From positions 5,019,501 through 5,083,500 of the forward strand of contig NZ_CP039727.1 in assembly GCF_005154805.1 (NCBI RefSeq): 64,000 nucleotides of DNA, read 5' to 3'. The translations under genes and the position numbers were made by a program. Under the pieces are notes generated by a model. That model did not search any database. It was not told where the DNA came from and saw only the letters and a list, made by a program, of their open reading frames with translations. This DNA comes from Bacillus sp. S3 (GTDB lineage Bacteria; Bacillota; Bacilli; Bacillales; Cytobacillaceae). Shown in pieces: positions 18,326 through 27,402 of this stretch; the first letter of the stretch is position 1; the number at the start of each line of letters is the position of its first letter.

Positions 18326-18901
18326 ATTGTACCGCCCTTTAACCGCTAGTTTTCGTTTCCGGCACCTTTAAGATAGCGGGTTTGGCGTTGAAAATCGAAC
18401 TCGTCAATTTCACTTTTGAGGGCTGTTTTTGACCTTTAAACATCAAAAATGCCTCCAAAATTGAATTTTGGAGGATATTTTCACATTTTAAGATAGTTTC
18501 TTTATAAAATGCGGCAAAGGGGAAACTTTTCTTCTTTAAGCGACATACATTCGACTTAATTCCTTATATGCTATACTATTCAAACGTTTGTTTGAAATTA
18601 ACCTTAGCCGCTCTAATCTTGAACTATTCCTTCCAACTGCCTATAAATAATGGTGAAATCTGGACCCTGGTCAATAAAAGTCTGTAGTATCTGGGGGCTG
18701 ACCCCATAGCTTCATGAAAGTTATCAAAAAGTCAGCCACTCTGTTTTTATTTTGTTCTTCAATTTGACAATATTTATGAACAAATTTGGTAGGAATGTAA
18801 AGGGGAGTGCTGAATATTCTATTTGGTAAAAATCTTAGTCGAAAGAGAGGTGTTATCTTCCCGCATTTAGTTTCCAGTGCCAAGAAAAAAGGAGGGTAAC
18901 G
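18326..18901. other. Gap: shared flank, inverted repeat and promoter/operator relic
   Basis: The first 90 bases match the upstream flank of the copy at 48891. A perfect inverted repeat, CCTCCAAAATT facing AATTTTGGAGG, lies near 18452-18475. At 18579-18596 a palindrome TTCAAACGTTTGTTTGAA follows a TATACT box; similar promoter-operator pairs are at 44366 and 50555. I see no convincing gene here. Confidence 0.6.
18579..18596. promoter_or_regulatory. 18-bp TetR-like operator palindrome, copy 1
   Basis: TTCAAAC-GTTT-GTTTGAA is a nearly perfect inverted repeat directly downstream of a TATACT -10 box. Related sites at 44374 and 50555 have the same spacing to a -10-like element. The AAAC/GTTT half-sites are typical of TetR-family operators, but no TetR gene is in the window. 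Confidence 0.45.
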
Positions 18902-19160
18902 ATGTCCGCTAACATTGATCATGACTGTTTATTTGAAGAATTTATTTTGTTATTTTTTCCAAAGGTATATGAGGATTTGGACTTGCAGAATCTCCGTTTT
19001 TTATCGGAAGAGCTCGTCACGGATGTTACAAAAGATGAGAAATACCGGATTGATCTTCTAGTTGAGACGAATATTTAAGGGTGAGGATGGATTGATTCTC
19101 ATTCATTTAGAGAGTCAAGCTCAATATCAGTCTCTTTTAATACAGCGGAGTAGGGGCTAA
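18902..19160 (+). pseudogene. Truncated, frameshifted Rpn-family (YhgA-like) nuclease/transposase
   Basis: A strong AGGAGG site precedes an ATG at 18902. The frame reads MSANIDHDCLFEEF, then FLSEELVTDVTKDEKYRIDL and a stop at 19076. A +1 shift restores KGEDGLILIHLESQAQYQ. This order (LFP, FLSEE, DLLVET, KGEDGLILIHLE) is the conserved N-terminal PD-(D/E)XK core of Rpn recombination-promoting nucleases. An internal deletion, the frameshift and loss of the C-terminal two thirds mark it as a remnant. Confidence 0.8.
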
Positions 19161-19475
19161 CTCGCTGTAAATTTATGTATAATAACAAGACTTTTAAGAA
19201 ATAATAGAGAAAAAATTCTATTATCTAAGCTTTTAATCAAGCTTTTATGAATCTGGTATGATAGAAGTTTTAATAATATTTAGCATTTTGAAATTAATAT
19301 AAAATTGGAGTTAGTCATTAGTAGAAAATTATAGAGCAAATGAAGGAATTTTATATCGATTAATACCTCTTATACCACATTAATGGATATAATGAAGATA
19401 CAGACATTATGTGAGAGAAACTACGTGCCAATTACACACAGTTGAAAAAGTTTGTCTCTTTTGGAGGGGAAGTAT
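19161..19475. other. Gap upstream of the DUF262 operon
   Basis: AT-rich sequence of 315 bases with no ORF of note. It must contain the promoter of the three-gene operon, but no single clear -35/-10 pair stands out. Confidence 0.4.
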
Positions 19476-20669
19476 ATGAGTCAATTTGACTTTACAAGAG
19501 ATAATATTGATGATGAAATTGATAAAATTAAAGAAGAATCATTCGGCGTGGAGTATGAAGTCCTTCTTGAAGATGAGCAGCAAACAGAGGTCCCCTTTGA
19601 TGCTGAAAAGATTCGTATCGAACAGCGTATGCTCTCTTTAAAGTACATGAAGGAATTAATCGATCTTGACCTACTAAATCTTTATCCAGATTTTCAAAGA
19701 AACAAAGTGTGGAAAGAAATCAAAAGAAAATCACTGTTAATAGAATCCTTAATGTTAAGAATTCCCATTCCTGCCTTCTATTTTTATGAAGACGAAGACT
19801 CAGTCCTTCATGTGATCGACGGATTACAACGACTTTCAACCATCAATGAATTCTTAAATGGTGATTTTAAACTAAAAGGTCTTCAATATCTCCAAGATTC
19901 CTGTGACGGTAAATCCTTCAAAGATTTGGATGCCAAATATGTTAGTAGAATCTATATGACTCAATTAGCTGTAAACGTTATTGATGCTAGAACTCCTTCA
20001 CAAGTGAAGTACGATTTATTTAGACGGATCAATACTGGTGGCGTCTCACTAAATGCACAAGAAATCCGAAATTCGATTGCAAAACCGCGAATTCGTGATT
20101 TTCTTAAAAAATTGGCACACTCCAACTCTTTTCTCAAAGCTACAGACGGTGGAGTAAACGACACGAGAATGGCTGCACAGGAACTTGTTTTGCGCTTTAT
20201 TGCCTTTTATCTAGCATATAACTATGACACAAATGAGTTAGAATATCATAAAAGCGATTTGGAACTATTCTTAGATCGAGGTTTTGAAAAGCTAAATAGC
20301 ATGAATGAATCAAAACTGACAGAAATAGAAAAGGCCTTTACCCAAGCCATGAATAACGCAAGTGGAATTTTTGGGGAATATGCCTTTCGGAAGTATAAGT
20401 CATCTGAATTAAACGAACCCGTGCGCCGCAAGTTGATCAACAAATCATTATTTACTTCATGGAGTGTACTTCTTGCCGAACCCGGACTGAAGGTAACAAT
20501 AAACGAGTTTGCATCTAAAAATGCCGTTTATACATTAGCTAATTTAATTGAAACGAATGAGGACTACTCGAATGCTCTTACGATCGGAACCAATGCTGCC
20601 CCAAGAGTGGACATGAATTTCAATTTAACAAGACACTGCTGGGAGGAGTTACGCCTTGATTTTCAATAA
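19476..20669 (+). CDS. DUF262 (GmrSD/ParB-like) protein, first gene of a defence-like operon
   Basis: This 397-aa protein carries the DUF262 core: LYPDFQRNKVWKE near residue 65, HVIDGLQRLSTINEFL near residue 110 (the DGQQR-type nucleotide-binding/hydrolysis motif) and DLFRRINTGGVSLNAQEIRN near residue 180. DUF262 is the N-terminal domain of GmrSD type IV restriction enzymes, but there is no C-terminal HNH (DUF1524) domain here. The ATG at 19476 has GGAGGGG ahead of it; the frame is open from 19452. It overlaps the ATPase gene by 14 bases. A role in anti-phage defence is inference. Confidence 0.85.
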   Translation: MSQFDFTRDNIDDEIDKIKEESFGVEYEVLLEDEQQTEVPFDAEKIRIEQRMLSLKYMKELIDLDLLNLYPDFQRNKVWKEIKRKSLLIESLMLRIPIPAFYFYEDEDSVLHVIDGLQRLSTINEFLNGDFKLKGLQYLQDSCDGKSFKDLDAKYVSRIYMTQLAVNVIDARTPSQVKYDLFRRINTGGVSLNAQEIRNSIAKPRIRDFLKKLAHSNSFLKATDGGVNDTRMAAQELVLRFIAFYLAYNYDTNELEYHKSDLELFLDRGFEKLNSMNESKLTEIEKAFTQAMNNASGIFGEYAFRKYKSSELNEPVRRKLINKSLFTSWSVLLAEPGLKVTINEFASKNAVYTLANLIETNEDYSNALTIGTNAAPRVDMNFNLTRHCWEELRLDFQ

Positions 20670-21756
20670 GATCTCTATAACCCACTTTAAAAGCATTAAA
20701 AATGCCCAAATAGATTTAGCTCCTATTACCTTATTCACAGGTCCCAATGGGGTAGGAAAATCAAGCATGGTCCAAGCACTATTACTGGCGAAGCAAACCT
20801 TTGAAAATATTCACCGATTTAATCGCTGGGAAGTTGAATTAAATGGTTCATACCATTTATCACTAGGAAGGGCAGAAAATGTCCGTTCCTTCATGCACGA
20901 ACATAATCATATACAAATTCAACTTGAATTAGATGTCAATCGATTAACGTATACATATGAAGTGGATCCTATTGACCATCCATATAGTTTACAAGTCGAA
21001 AAATCTCTTTCATCCGCTGACCTTAATTTTCAAAATGTAGCACTTCATTATCTTCATGCAGAAAGGCTAGGGCCAAGAAAAGGGTTGCCGTTTAATCCAG
21101 GCAGTTTACTGACCACTGGCTATCAAGGGGAGTATGTCAATCATGCAATTGATCGCGCTGATCAAAAGTCACTTGTTGTTCACGAGATACTAAAAGCAGA
21201 AACCGCCCTCCCTCGCTTCTCCACCCAAGTGGAAGCCTGGATGCAATTACTGATACCTGATTTTCGTCTGCAAGTTAAACCTCTACCGGACGTAGATATG
21301 GTGACCATTCAATATAGTAACTCTGATTTAGGAGAATACATTTCACCAACATCCACTGGGTTTGGTATCACTTATGCACTACCCATTATTACTTCCGGTC
21401 TTCTTGCCGCAACTGAAAACCAAGGATTACTTATTGTCGAGAATCCAGAAGCACACCTGCACCCTTATAGCCAATCTCGAATGGGGCAATTCTTAGCATT
21501 AGTCAGTATGGCAGGTGTCCAAGTTATGGTAGAAACTCATAGTGAGCATGTTGTGAACGGAATGAGATTGCAACTAGCATTAAAGAAGAAAGCAGAAACA
21601 GGGCTAGTGTATTTCTTCTCGCAAAAAGAAGGTCTTACTCAAACTGAGAAAATAAAAATAAAACCAAATGGAGAACTCTCCACTTGGCCAAAGGGATTTT
21701 TTGATCAGGAAGAAAAGGATCTATTTGAACTATTAAGGATTAAGAAACAGCAATGA
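20656..21756 (+). CDS. AAA ATPase with DUF3696-type C-terminus (OLD/AAA_15-like)
   Basis: This 366-aa ABC-type ATPase starts ISITHFKSIKNAQIDLAPIT. It has Walker A GPNGVGKSS near residue 30, Walker B LLIVENPEAHLHP near residue 258 and the switch region VMVETHSEHVVNGMR near residue 290. The end GELSTWPKGFFDQEEKDLFELL is typical of DUF3696. No Toprim nuclease domain is visible, unlike full OLD proteins. The start is a TTG at 20656 inside the previous gene, preceded by GGGAGGAG. Overlap on both sides shows translational coupling within the three-gene operon. Confidence 0.85.
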   Translation: MIFNKISITHFKSIKNAQIDLAPITLFTGPNGVGKSSMVQALLLAKQTFENIHRFNRWEVELNGSYHLSLGRAENVRSFMHEHNHIQIQLELDVNRLTYTYEVDPIDHPYSLQVEKSLSSADLNFQNVALHYLHAERLGPRKGLPFNPGSLLTTGYQGEYVNHAIDRADQKSLVVHEILKAETALPRFSTQVEAWMQLLIPDFRLQVKPLPDVDMVTIQYSNSDLGEYISPTSTGFGITYALPIITSGLLAATENQGLLIVENPEAHLHPYSQSRMGQFLALVSMAGVQVMVETHSEHVVNGMRLQLALKKKAETGLVYFFSQKEGLTQTEKIKIKPNGELSTWPKGFFDQEEKDLFELLRIKKQQ

Positions 21757-22625
21757 ACATTACGTATCTACTAGTTTCGGAATCATTTGATCAAAAGCAT
21801 GCAATTGACCGAAACTCTACCATTTCACAATTACAAACTTTCATAGAAGTACTTGAAATGCTCGCTGAGGATGAAGCAGTTTTCTATACAATGGATTTGT
21901 ATGATCAAATCTTATTCGAAGGGCAATCATTAGCGGAGTGGCTTTATAGTGGCGAGACAATGCGTGATGAAAAGAAAGCTATCCAACTTAAGTTACGGAA
22001 AATGCAAGAGGAAGAAAAGGAAATCCAACAACAAAGGATAGAAAAATTACAGAACAGCGACTACCAGGAACCTGTAGCTTTACTAGCCTTTCATCCGTGG
22101 ACTGATCCTAAAATAAATAAACATCTTCTGATACATCATCCTGAACGCTGTTTAGATGCACGTAGATTCTATTTAGAACTTGTTGAGGATACCTCGGTGT
22201 TCTTGGAAGAATGCAAAAACTGTTTTCCTCAGCTATATATTCATGAACGGGTTCATCAAACCATTAAAAGATTTAAACCGTTTCGTGATTATCGGGGAGA
22301 AGTTATTCTACACTTAAACGTTTTGAATGATCATGGTCGCCGATTATTTTTAGAGTTTCAACATCAAAGTGAAAATGTGGTTTTACAGCATTTAGGCACA
22401 ATTGGTAATATTCACTGTTCACCCCAGGGGGATCCTGACTACGAAAAGAAATACCTTTGCTTTGACTTTCCTAGTGATTCAGGCGGTTTAATTAAAATTA
22501 TTTGCGCACCACATACCAAACTATTCAAAAAGCATTCTGGCGAACGTATTTATTTTCATTGGGGCCATGCCCATGTTAGAGGCGGAGAGAAGATTTTAAT
22601 TGGACATATTGGGGAGCATTTATAG
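21753..22625 (+). CDS. Unknown protein, third gene of the DUF262-ATPase operon
   Basis: This 290-aa protein starts at an ATGA overlap with the ATPase gene. Residues 85-115 are a charged helical stretch (KLRKMQEEEKEIQQQRIEKL). The central part holds FLEECKNCFPQLYIHERV, and the end reads IICAPHTKL, then GERIYFHWGHAHVRGGEK and IGHIGEHL. The His-rich C-terminus could form an active or metal site, but I do not recognise the family with certainty. Context makes it the effector or adaptor of the operon; that is inference. Confidence 0.75.
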   Translation: MNITYLLVSESFDQKHAIDRNSTISQLQTFIEVLEMLAEDEAVFYTMDLYDQILFEGQSLAEWLYSGETMRDEKKAIQLKLRKMQEEEKEIQQQRIEKLQNSDYQEPVALLAFHPWTDPKINKHLLIHHPERCLDARRFYLELVEDTSVFLEECKNCFPQLYIHERVHQTIKRFKPFRDYRGEVILHLNVLNDHGRRLFLEFQHQSENVVLQHLGTIGNIHCSPQGDPDYEKKYLCFDFPSDSGGLIKIICAPHTKLFKKHSGERIYFHWGHAHVRGGEKILIGHIGEHL

Positions 22626-22837
22626 TTAAAAATCTATTCCTTGCCCTTCAGCAAAGCAGGAGGCCTAAAACAAGCTTTCAATCATATTAATATGATTTGA
22701 TCTCAGTATTAAAAAAAGGCGGGGCAAATGAAACTAGCGGCATGGGGTCTGATCCATAAATAGTGTTTAGTACTGCTTTGAAAATAACAGATCTGAGGCC
22801 TAAACCGGCCCTACGTTATTCGTTGACTTCGAAATAT

Positions 22838-22862
22838 GTAAAAGCACCCCATAAGGGTGCTT
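22838..22862 (-). terminator. Terminator of the ECF/SIS/kinase operon
   Basis: AAGCACCC and GGGTGCTT form an eight-base stem with TTTT following on the minus strand, 20 bases past the yjbQ stop. Confidence 0.82.
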
Positions 22863-22882
22863 GAATTATATGCAGTCAGTGC

Positions 22883-23287
22883 TTAATTAGTACCAATCGC
22901 TTGTATATATATTTCCCGGTCTCTTGGTCCGTCAAATTCAAAGAAATAAATACTTTGGGAATTTCCAAGCATTAATTTTCCTTCTTCAATAACAAACGTT
23001 ATAGAAGGTCCAATTAATGATGCTTTAATATGGCCGGCAGCATCGGTAGGAGTATCACACTGATGATGAAAATCTGTTCTTGTAGGTACAAGTGATTTTA
23101 CTGCATCGTTCAAATCCATCAGGCCCAATGGGTCGACCCCAGAATAAATAGTTAATGCTGCAGTTGTGTGCGGAACATATACACAGCATAATCCGGTTTG
23201 TACATTGGACTGTTTTACATATGATTCTACTGTTCTCGTGATATCGAGGACTCCATGAGTGTCAGTATGTAGTTTATGTTTAATCAT
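22883..23287 (-). CDS. yjbQ: YjbQ/UPF0047 family protein
   Basis: This 134-aa protein has the family layout: HTTAALTIY near residue 43, DFHHQCDTPTDAAGHIKASLIGPS in the middle and LGNSQSIYFFEFDGPRDREI near the end. Members have been named secondary thiamine-phosphate synthase, though their physiological role is poorly settled. It is the last gene of the ECF operon, 16 bases after the SIS gene. Compared with usual members the first motif lacks the common Glu after the HTTA stretch. Its association with sugar genes here suggests a hydrolytic or phosphate-related role, which is inference. Confidence 0.85.
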   Translation of the reverse strand: MIKHKLHTDTHGVLDITRTVESYVKQSNVQTGLCCVYVPHTTAALTIYSGVDPLGLMDLNDAVKSLVPTRTDFHHQCDTPTDAAGHIKASLIGPSITFVIEEGKLMLGNSQSIYFFEFDGPRDREIYIQAIGTN

Positions 23288-23303
23288 TTACACCAGCCTT
23301 CCT

Positions 23304-24425
23304 TTAATCTACCTGCCAACCGGCAACAGGACCAGTATAAAGCAAATTAATAACGTGCTTTAGATCCACATCATGCGGAATATCAGGGTCTTTATATGCT
23401 TTATGAGAAAGTTCAGATGCAAACAAGTGCAATATAACCATTGAAGCTAGGGTCACACCCCATGGGGATAAAGTCTTTAGAAAAGGTGCAACCTGTATGG
23501 TATTGATACTTGGATTTTCTACTAAAACATCACCGATAACTAGGACCCTTGCACATTGATTCTGCGCATATTCAACAACTTGGACTTCCCTATGATCAGA
23601 TATATTATTGCCAATAACAATTACTGCATCTGGGCTCTTAACTGAAAATCCATAAAGATGAAGATATTCTTCTGCATTGCAAAAAGTTACATGTCCTCGT
23701 GATGTTTCAACTATTTTGGCAGCACCAATTAATGCGGAAGCTCGACTAGGGCCGCTGCCAACAAAAGTATACTTTCTAGCATCCAGGAACATTTGAGAAG
23801 CATCAATTAACTTTTGGTGTTCAGTTTCATAAATTTTACGAATCATTTCTGGCACATGCACTGACAATTCTTCTTTTAACGCAGACTCTTCACCTTCAGA
23901 AATCTTCCCTTTCCGGACACCTAATTCAATAGCAAGCTGGTAATACAACGCTAGTGCACTCGTGGTTGTTTTAGATGGGAAGGACTTAGAAATCCCTGTA
24001 GCTAAAGTTACTAATGGAATTGTACAGGTAGAGCCTAAAGGACTATCCGCATGATTTGTAACTCCAATCGTTATAGCTCCACTTTCTGAAGCATAATCTA
24101 ATGATTTAAGTACATATAAGGATTTACCTGAAGAGCTGAATAGAATGACCATTGTTTTTGTTGAAATCAAGGGTTTATTTAAATAATAATCATAAGCTTC
24201 GTATCCTGTTGCTCGTATACCTGCCAGCTTTTTAAATGCGTCAGCAGCCGCGATACTAATAAAATAACAGTCACCAGAGCCAACAATATGGATCTCATCA
24301 ATATCATGATTATCTGTGCTAATACTCTTAATATCATCTGAGAGAGCACTTATACAATTCTGAATTGCCTCCGCTTGTTCAAGGATTTCGTTAGGAAAGT
24401 AATAATTTTCATACCATTTACTCAT
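23304..24425 (-). CDS. Double-SIS-domain isomerase/deglycase (FrlB/AgaS-like)
   Basis: This 373-aa cytoplasmic protein has two sugar isomerase (SIS) domains. The first shows EIHIVGSGDCYFISIAAADAF and VILFSSSGKSLYVL, the second YTFVGSGPSRASALIGAAKIVE. It resembles enzymes acting on phosphorylated amino sugars or Amadori products, such as fructoselysine-6-phosphate deglycase (FrlB) and AgaS. It overlaps the kinase gene by four bases (ATGA type), so kinase and SIS enzyme are made together. Phosphorylation followed by deglycation is the expected order. The substrate cannot be read from sequence. Confidence 0.82.
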   Translation of the reverse strand: MSKWYENYYFPNEILEQAEAIQNCISALSDDIKSISTDNHDIDEIHIVGSGDCYFISIAAADAFKKLAGIRATGYEAYDYYLNKPLISTKTMVILFSSSGKSLYVLKSLDYASESGAITIGVTNHADSPLGSTCTIPLVTLATGISKSFPSKTTTSALALYYQLAIELGVRKGKISEGEESALKEELSVHVPEMIRKIYETEHQKLIDASQMFLDARKYTFVGSGPSRASALIGAAKIVETSRGHVTFCNAEEYLHLYGFSVKSPDAVIVIGNNISDHREVQVVEYAQNQCARVLVIGDVLVENPSINTIQVAPFLKTLSPWGVTLASMVILHLFASELSHKAYKDPDIPHDVDLKHVINLLYTGPVAGWQVD

Positions 24426-25369
24426 AAAAGCAGTTCTCCTTTAAGCTGTTTATTTTGATAAAATTGTTTAATCTCATCAATACCCGGCATACTTCTTGCT
24501 CCATTTCTTGTAACAGAAATACCTGCTACAATGGTGGCGAACTCCATTGATTCTTTTACACCATATCCTTTTAGTTCAGCTGAAATATATGCAGCGGCAA
24601 AGGTATCACCAGCTCCAGTAGCATCAATTGCGATATGAGAAGTGGGTGGAACAGTATATACTGTTTGTCCATTACCATCTAGTGAATATGATCCCTCTTT
24701 CCCGCATTTCACAATGAAAACTTGTTCTTCCTGAGGATAAAGCCCCAGAGCTCCCATTTCTGATTTTCCAGTCAGGACCACATCACATAATTTAGACATC
24801 CTTTGCATCGAATCCCGAATAGATGATGGAACAGCATTAGTAGGGTGACGCAGATTTGGATCAAAGTAAAGTCTCGCTCTTCCCTTCCATTTATTCGCCA
24901 CTTCAAAAATAGTATTTTCCGCAATTTCTAAACCTAGCAATACCCCTGTTAAAAATATAGCCTTAGGTTGTATTTTTTCTATAATATCAACATCGCTAAT
25001 GTTCAGCTTTCCGTATGCTGAATTTAAAGCAAATACAAATATCGTACGTTCTCCCTGTGGATCTACGGTAATAACAACCGTTCCTGTAGGTGTATCATAA
25101 TCAAGGACAATTCCGCCTGTATCTACCCCATACTTAGCCAAATCCTCCTTAAGAAATCGGCCAGTTTCGTCATTGCCTAAACGACAAATCATTGTTGTTG
25201 GCACCTTTAATGTTCCAAGGCCTGCAGCAACATTACCACCAGTGCCTCCGCCATTTCTTTCTAAGGGGGTACCGTATGTCCCCTCTCCATTGGAAGGATA
25301 GCTAATAACACGTGAAATCATATCAGCAAAAATATCACCAATCACGACAACCTCAGAATTTTCATTCAT
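24422..25369 (-). CDS. PfkB-family carbohydrate kinase
   Basis: This 315-aa kinase has the glycine motif GGGTGGNVAAGLGTL near residue 36 and the C-terminal signature DATGAGDTFAAAYIS near residue 245 with the catalytic Asp. It overlaps both neighbours by four bases (EcfA upstream, SIS downstream). In frl operons a PfkB kinase (FrlD) phosphorylates fructosamines before the SIS deglycase acts, and the same logic fits here. It could also be a ribokinase- or nucleoside-type kinase. Confidence 0.86.
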   Translation of the reverse strand: MNENSEVVVIGDIFADMISRVISYPSNGEGTYGTPLERNGGGTGGNVAAGLGTLKVPTTMICRLGNDETGRFLKEDLAKYGVDTGGIVLDYDTPTGTVVITVDPQGERTIFVFALNSAYGKLNISDVDIIEKIQPKAIFLTGVLLGLEIAENTIFEVANKWKGRARLYFDPNLRHPTNAVPSSIRDSMQRMSKLCDVVLTGKSEMGALGLYPQEEQVFIVKCGKEGSYSLDGNGQTVYTVPPTSHIAIDATGAGDTFAAAYISAELKGYGVKESMEFATIVAGISVTRNGARSMPGIDEIKQFYQNKQLKGELLL

Positions 25370-27159
25370 AAATGATCACCCTTTAGAATCTTCTTATGAT
25401 TATCCATAAGTTTTACGATTAAATCTGCCATATCATTAATGGTCCTTACATTTTCACCCGCAATCATTGGAAGCCTTTGTTTAAGCTTATGATATAATTC
25501 AAGAATAGGGGGAAGGCTAATATTCGCAGTTTCAAATAATTCCTTGTAATCTAAAAGACCAGTGACATCACCATCATATACAATATTCCCTTGATGCATG
25601 GCAACCACACGTGAGGAGTATTCTCGAACAATCCGCATGTCATGTGTTACGGCTAGAATGGTCATCCCTCTTTTATGCAGCCTCTCAATTAGTTCTAATA
25701 TCTTCTTACTTTCAAACCAATCTAGACCAGTTGTAGGTTCATCGATAACTAAAAATTCAGGTTCCATTACTACAGTAGAGGCTATTGCTATCTTTTGGCG
25801 CTCTCCTTTCCCAAGGTTAAATGGATTCTCATCCTTTATTTCACTTAAATCTAGTAAATCAAGTATTTCATCCACTCTTCTGTCAATTACCTCTTGTTCA
25901 AGACCTAGGTTTACTAATCCATAAGCTACTTCTTCCTTAACTGTATTGGAAAATATCTGATGGTCTGGATTTTGGAAGCAGTAACCTACTTCAGATAGAA
26001 AGTCAGAAGTATCCCGGCCTTGAATATCTTCCCCTTTTAAAAGAACACGCCCACTGGTTGGAGATAATATATTATTAATGTGCTTCGTTAATGTACTTTT
26101 TCCAGCACCATTTGTTCCAATGAAAGTGATGTAATCACCTTTATAAATATTCAGTGAAACGCCATCTAAAGCATTAAATGGACCACCAGGAGTTTCAAAG
26201 GTATGAATAACATGATCAAACTGATATAATGGCTTTTCATTTTTTTTAAATGGTAAATAATGATATAGCTTTTCCTCATAATTACTTTTAGATTCAATCT
26301 CAACTGTGATACCCATTTTCCCTAGTAAACTACTGTACATCTCGCTTGGGGTTAATGGTAATTCCGAAAAAGTTATTCCGGATATCCTCTTAAGTTCGTT
26401 AGCAAGTCTAACCATTTCAGGTGGGGCGACTCCAATTTTCTCACACATCGTTACATCGTTAAAAACTTCCCTGCTTGGTCCATACGACACTATTTTCCCT
26501 TCACTCATAAGAGCAACTTTAGAAGAATATTGGGCAATTAGTTCTGGATCCTGTTCAATAAGCACAACTGTAATATCTTTACCCTGTCGAAGATCATCCA
26601 ATATCTCACACAATTCATTGCGGCCCTTGGGGTCAAGCTCAGCTGCTGGTTCATCCATAACTAGCACTAGGGGTTCCATACATAATACTCCTGCAGAAAC
26701 AAGGCGTTGAGTCTCACCTCCCGAAAGCGAATCAGGTTTTCTATTTAACTTTTTCTTTAGATTAAGCCTATCAATATACGTATTCACCCTGCTAATCACT
26801 TCTTCCTTTGGCAGACCTAGATTACATGGCCCAAAAGCAATATCATCAAAAACTGTCGTACCAAGAATCTGACTTGATGCATCCTGAAATACACTACCAA
26901 CATAATTAACGATTAAGTTAGGAGAACTGGCTGATACTTCAACTCCAGAAACAACAGCCTTTCCAGTTAATATTCCGTCTTCAAAAAAGTCAGGAATTAA
27001 TCCACGTATAACGAGAGATAGTGTACTCTTACCTGCACCGGTTGGACCCATAATGCCAATGAATTCCTTTTGATTCACATCTAATGAAATATCACTAAGC
27101 ACTTGCGGATCATTAGAATTGTATTTCCAGCTGATGTTTTGCAATTCAACGATTGGCAT
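25366..27159 (-). CDS. Fused EcfA-EcfA' ATPase of an ECF transporter
   Basis: This 597-aa protein carries two ABC ATPase domains in tandem. The first has Walker A GPTGAGKSTL, signature LSGGETQRL and Walker B LVLVMDEPAAELD. The second has GTNGAGKSTL, signature LGKGERQKI and FLVIDEPTTGLDW. Fused duplicates of this kind drive dedicated (group I) ECF importers. The frame is open to a TTG at 27174, but the ATG at 27159 has AAAGGAG at the right spacing. It lies between a 39-aa membrane ORF and the kinase gene. Confidence 0.92.
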   Translation of the reverse strand: MPIVELQNISWKYNSNDPQVLSDISLDVNQKEFIGIMGPTGAGKSTLSLVIRGLIPDFFEDGILTGKAVVSGVEVSASSPNLIVNYVGSVFQDASSQILGTTVFDDIAFGPCNLGLPKEEVISRVNTYIDRLNLKKKLNRKPDSLSGGETQRLVSAGVLCMEPLVLVMDEPAAELDPKGRNELCEILDDLRQGKDITVVLIEQDPELIAQYSSKVALMSEGKIVSYGPSREVFNDVTMCEKIGVAPPEMVRLANELKRISGITFSELPLTPSEMYSSLLGKMGITVEIESKSNYEEKLYHYLPFKKNEKPLYQFDHVIHTFETPGGPFNALDGVSLNIYKGDYITFIGTNGAGKSTLTKHINNILSPTSGRVLLKGEDIQGRDTSDFLSEVGYCFQNPDHQIFSNTVKEEVAYGLVNLGLEQEVIDRRVDEILDLLDLSEIKDENPFNLGKGERQKIAIASTVVMEPEFLVIDEPTTGLDWFESKKILELIERLHKRGMTILAVTHDMRIVREYSSRVVAMHQGNIVYDGDVTGLLDYKELFETANISLPPILELYHKLKQRLPMIAGENVRTINDMADLIVKLMDNHKKILKGDHL

Positions 27160-27269
27160 ACTAGCTCCTTTCAAGAAAAAATTGATAGTTAAAATTCACT
27201 TAAATAGATATCTCCATTTATACAAAAAGATAGAATTTGGTCGTAAAGAACTTCACTTTTTATCTATCA

Positions 27270-27389
27270 TTACTTTTCTTTCCCTTTAAGAATTAGAGGC
27301 TCCCCCCCTGATTTTTTTGTTACTGCAAAATAGATTAGAGAAGGTGTAAAACAGCTCACAATTAACACGGCCAGCCATACAAGAGTCAT
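27270..27389 (-). CDS. 39-aa membrane peptide inside the ECF operon
   Basis: The ORF starts with MTLVWLAVLIVSCFTPSLIY, a single transmembrane helix, and ends in a basic tail SGGEPLILKGKEK. A strong AAGGGGGG site starts right at the stop codon of the S-component gene, 13 bases before the ATG, which implies coupled translation. It stops 110 bases before the ATPase start. Its place between S and A subunits suggests a small accessory or stabilising subunit of the transporter. I know of no named family. The reading frame, ribosome binding site and position together make a real gene likely. Confidence 0.7.
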   Translation of the reverse strand: MTLVWLAVLIVSCFTPSLIYFAVTKKSGGEPLILKGKEK

Positions 27390-27402
27390 AATAGATCCCC
27401 CC

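Noticed and set aside
19476..22625. Complete GmrSD type IV restriction enzyme
   Set aside because: DUF262 is present but no HNH/DUF1524 domain is found in any of the three proteins.
25598..26710. Plus-strand ORFs of 108 and 134 codons within the ECF ATPase gene
   Set aside because: Shadows of the duplicated ATPase on the other strand; both Walker motifs and signatures are in the minus frame.
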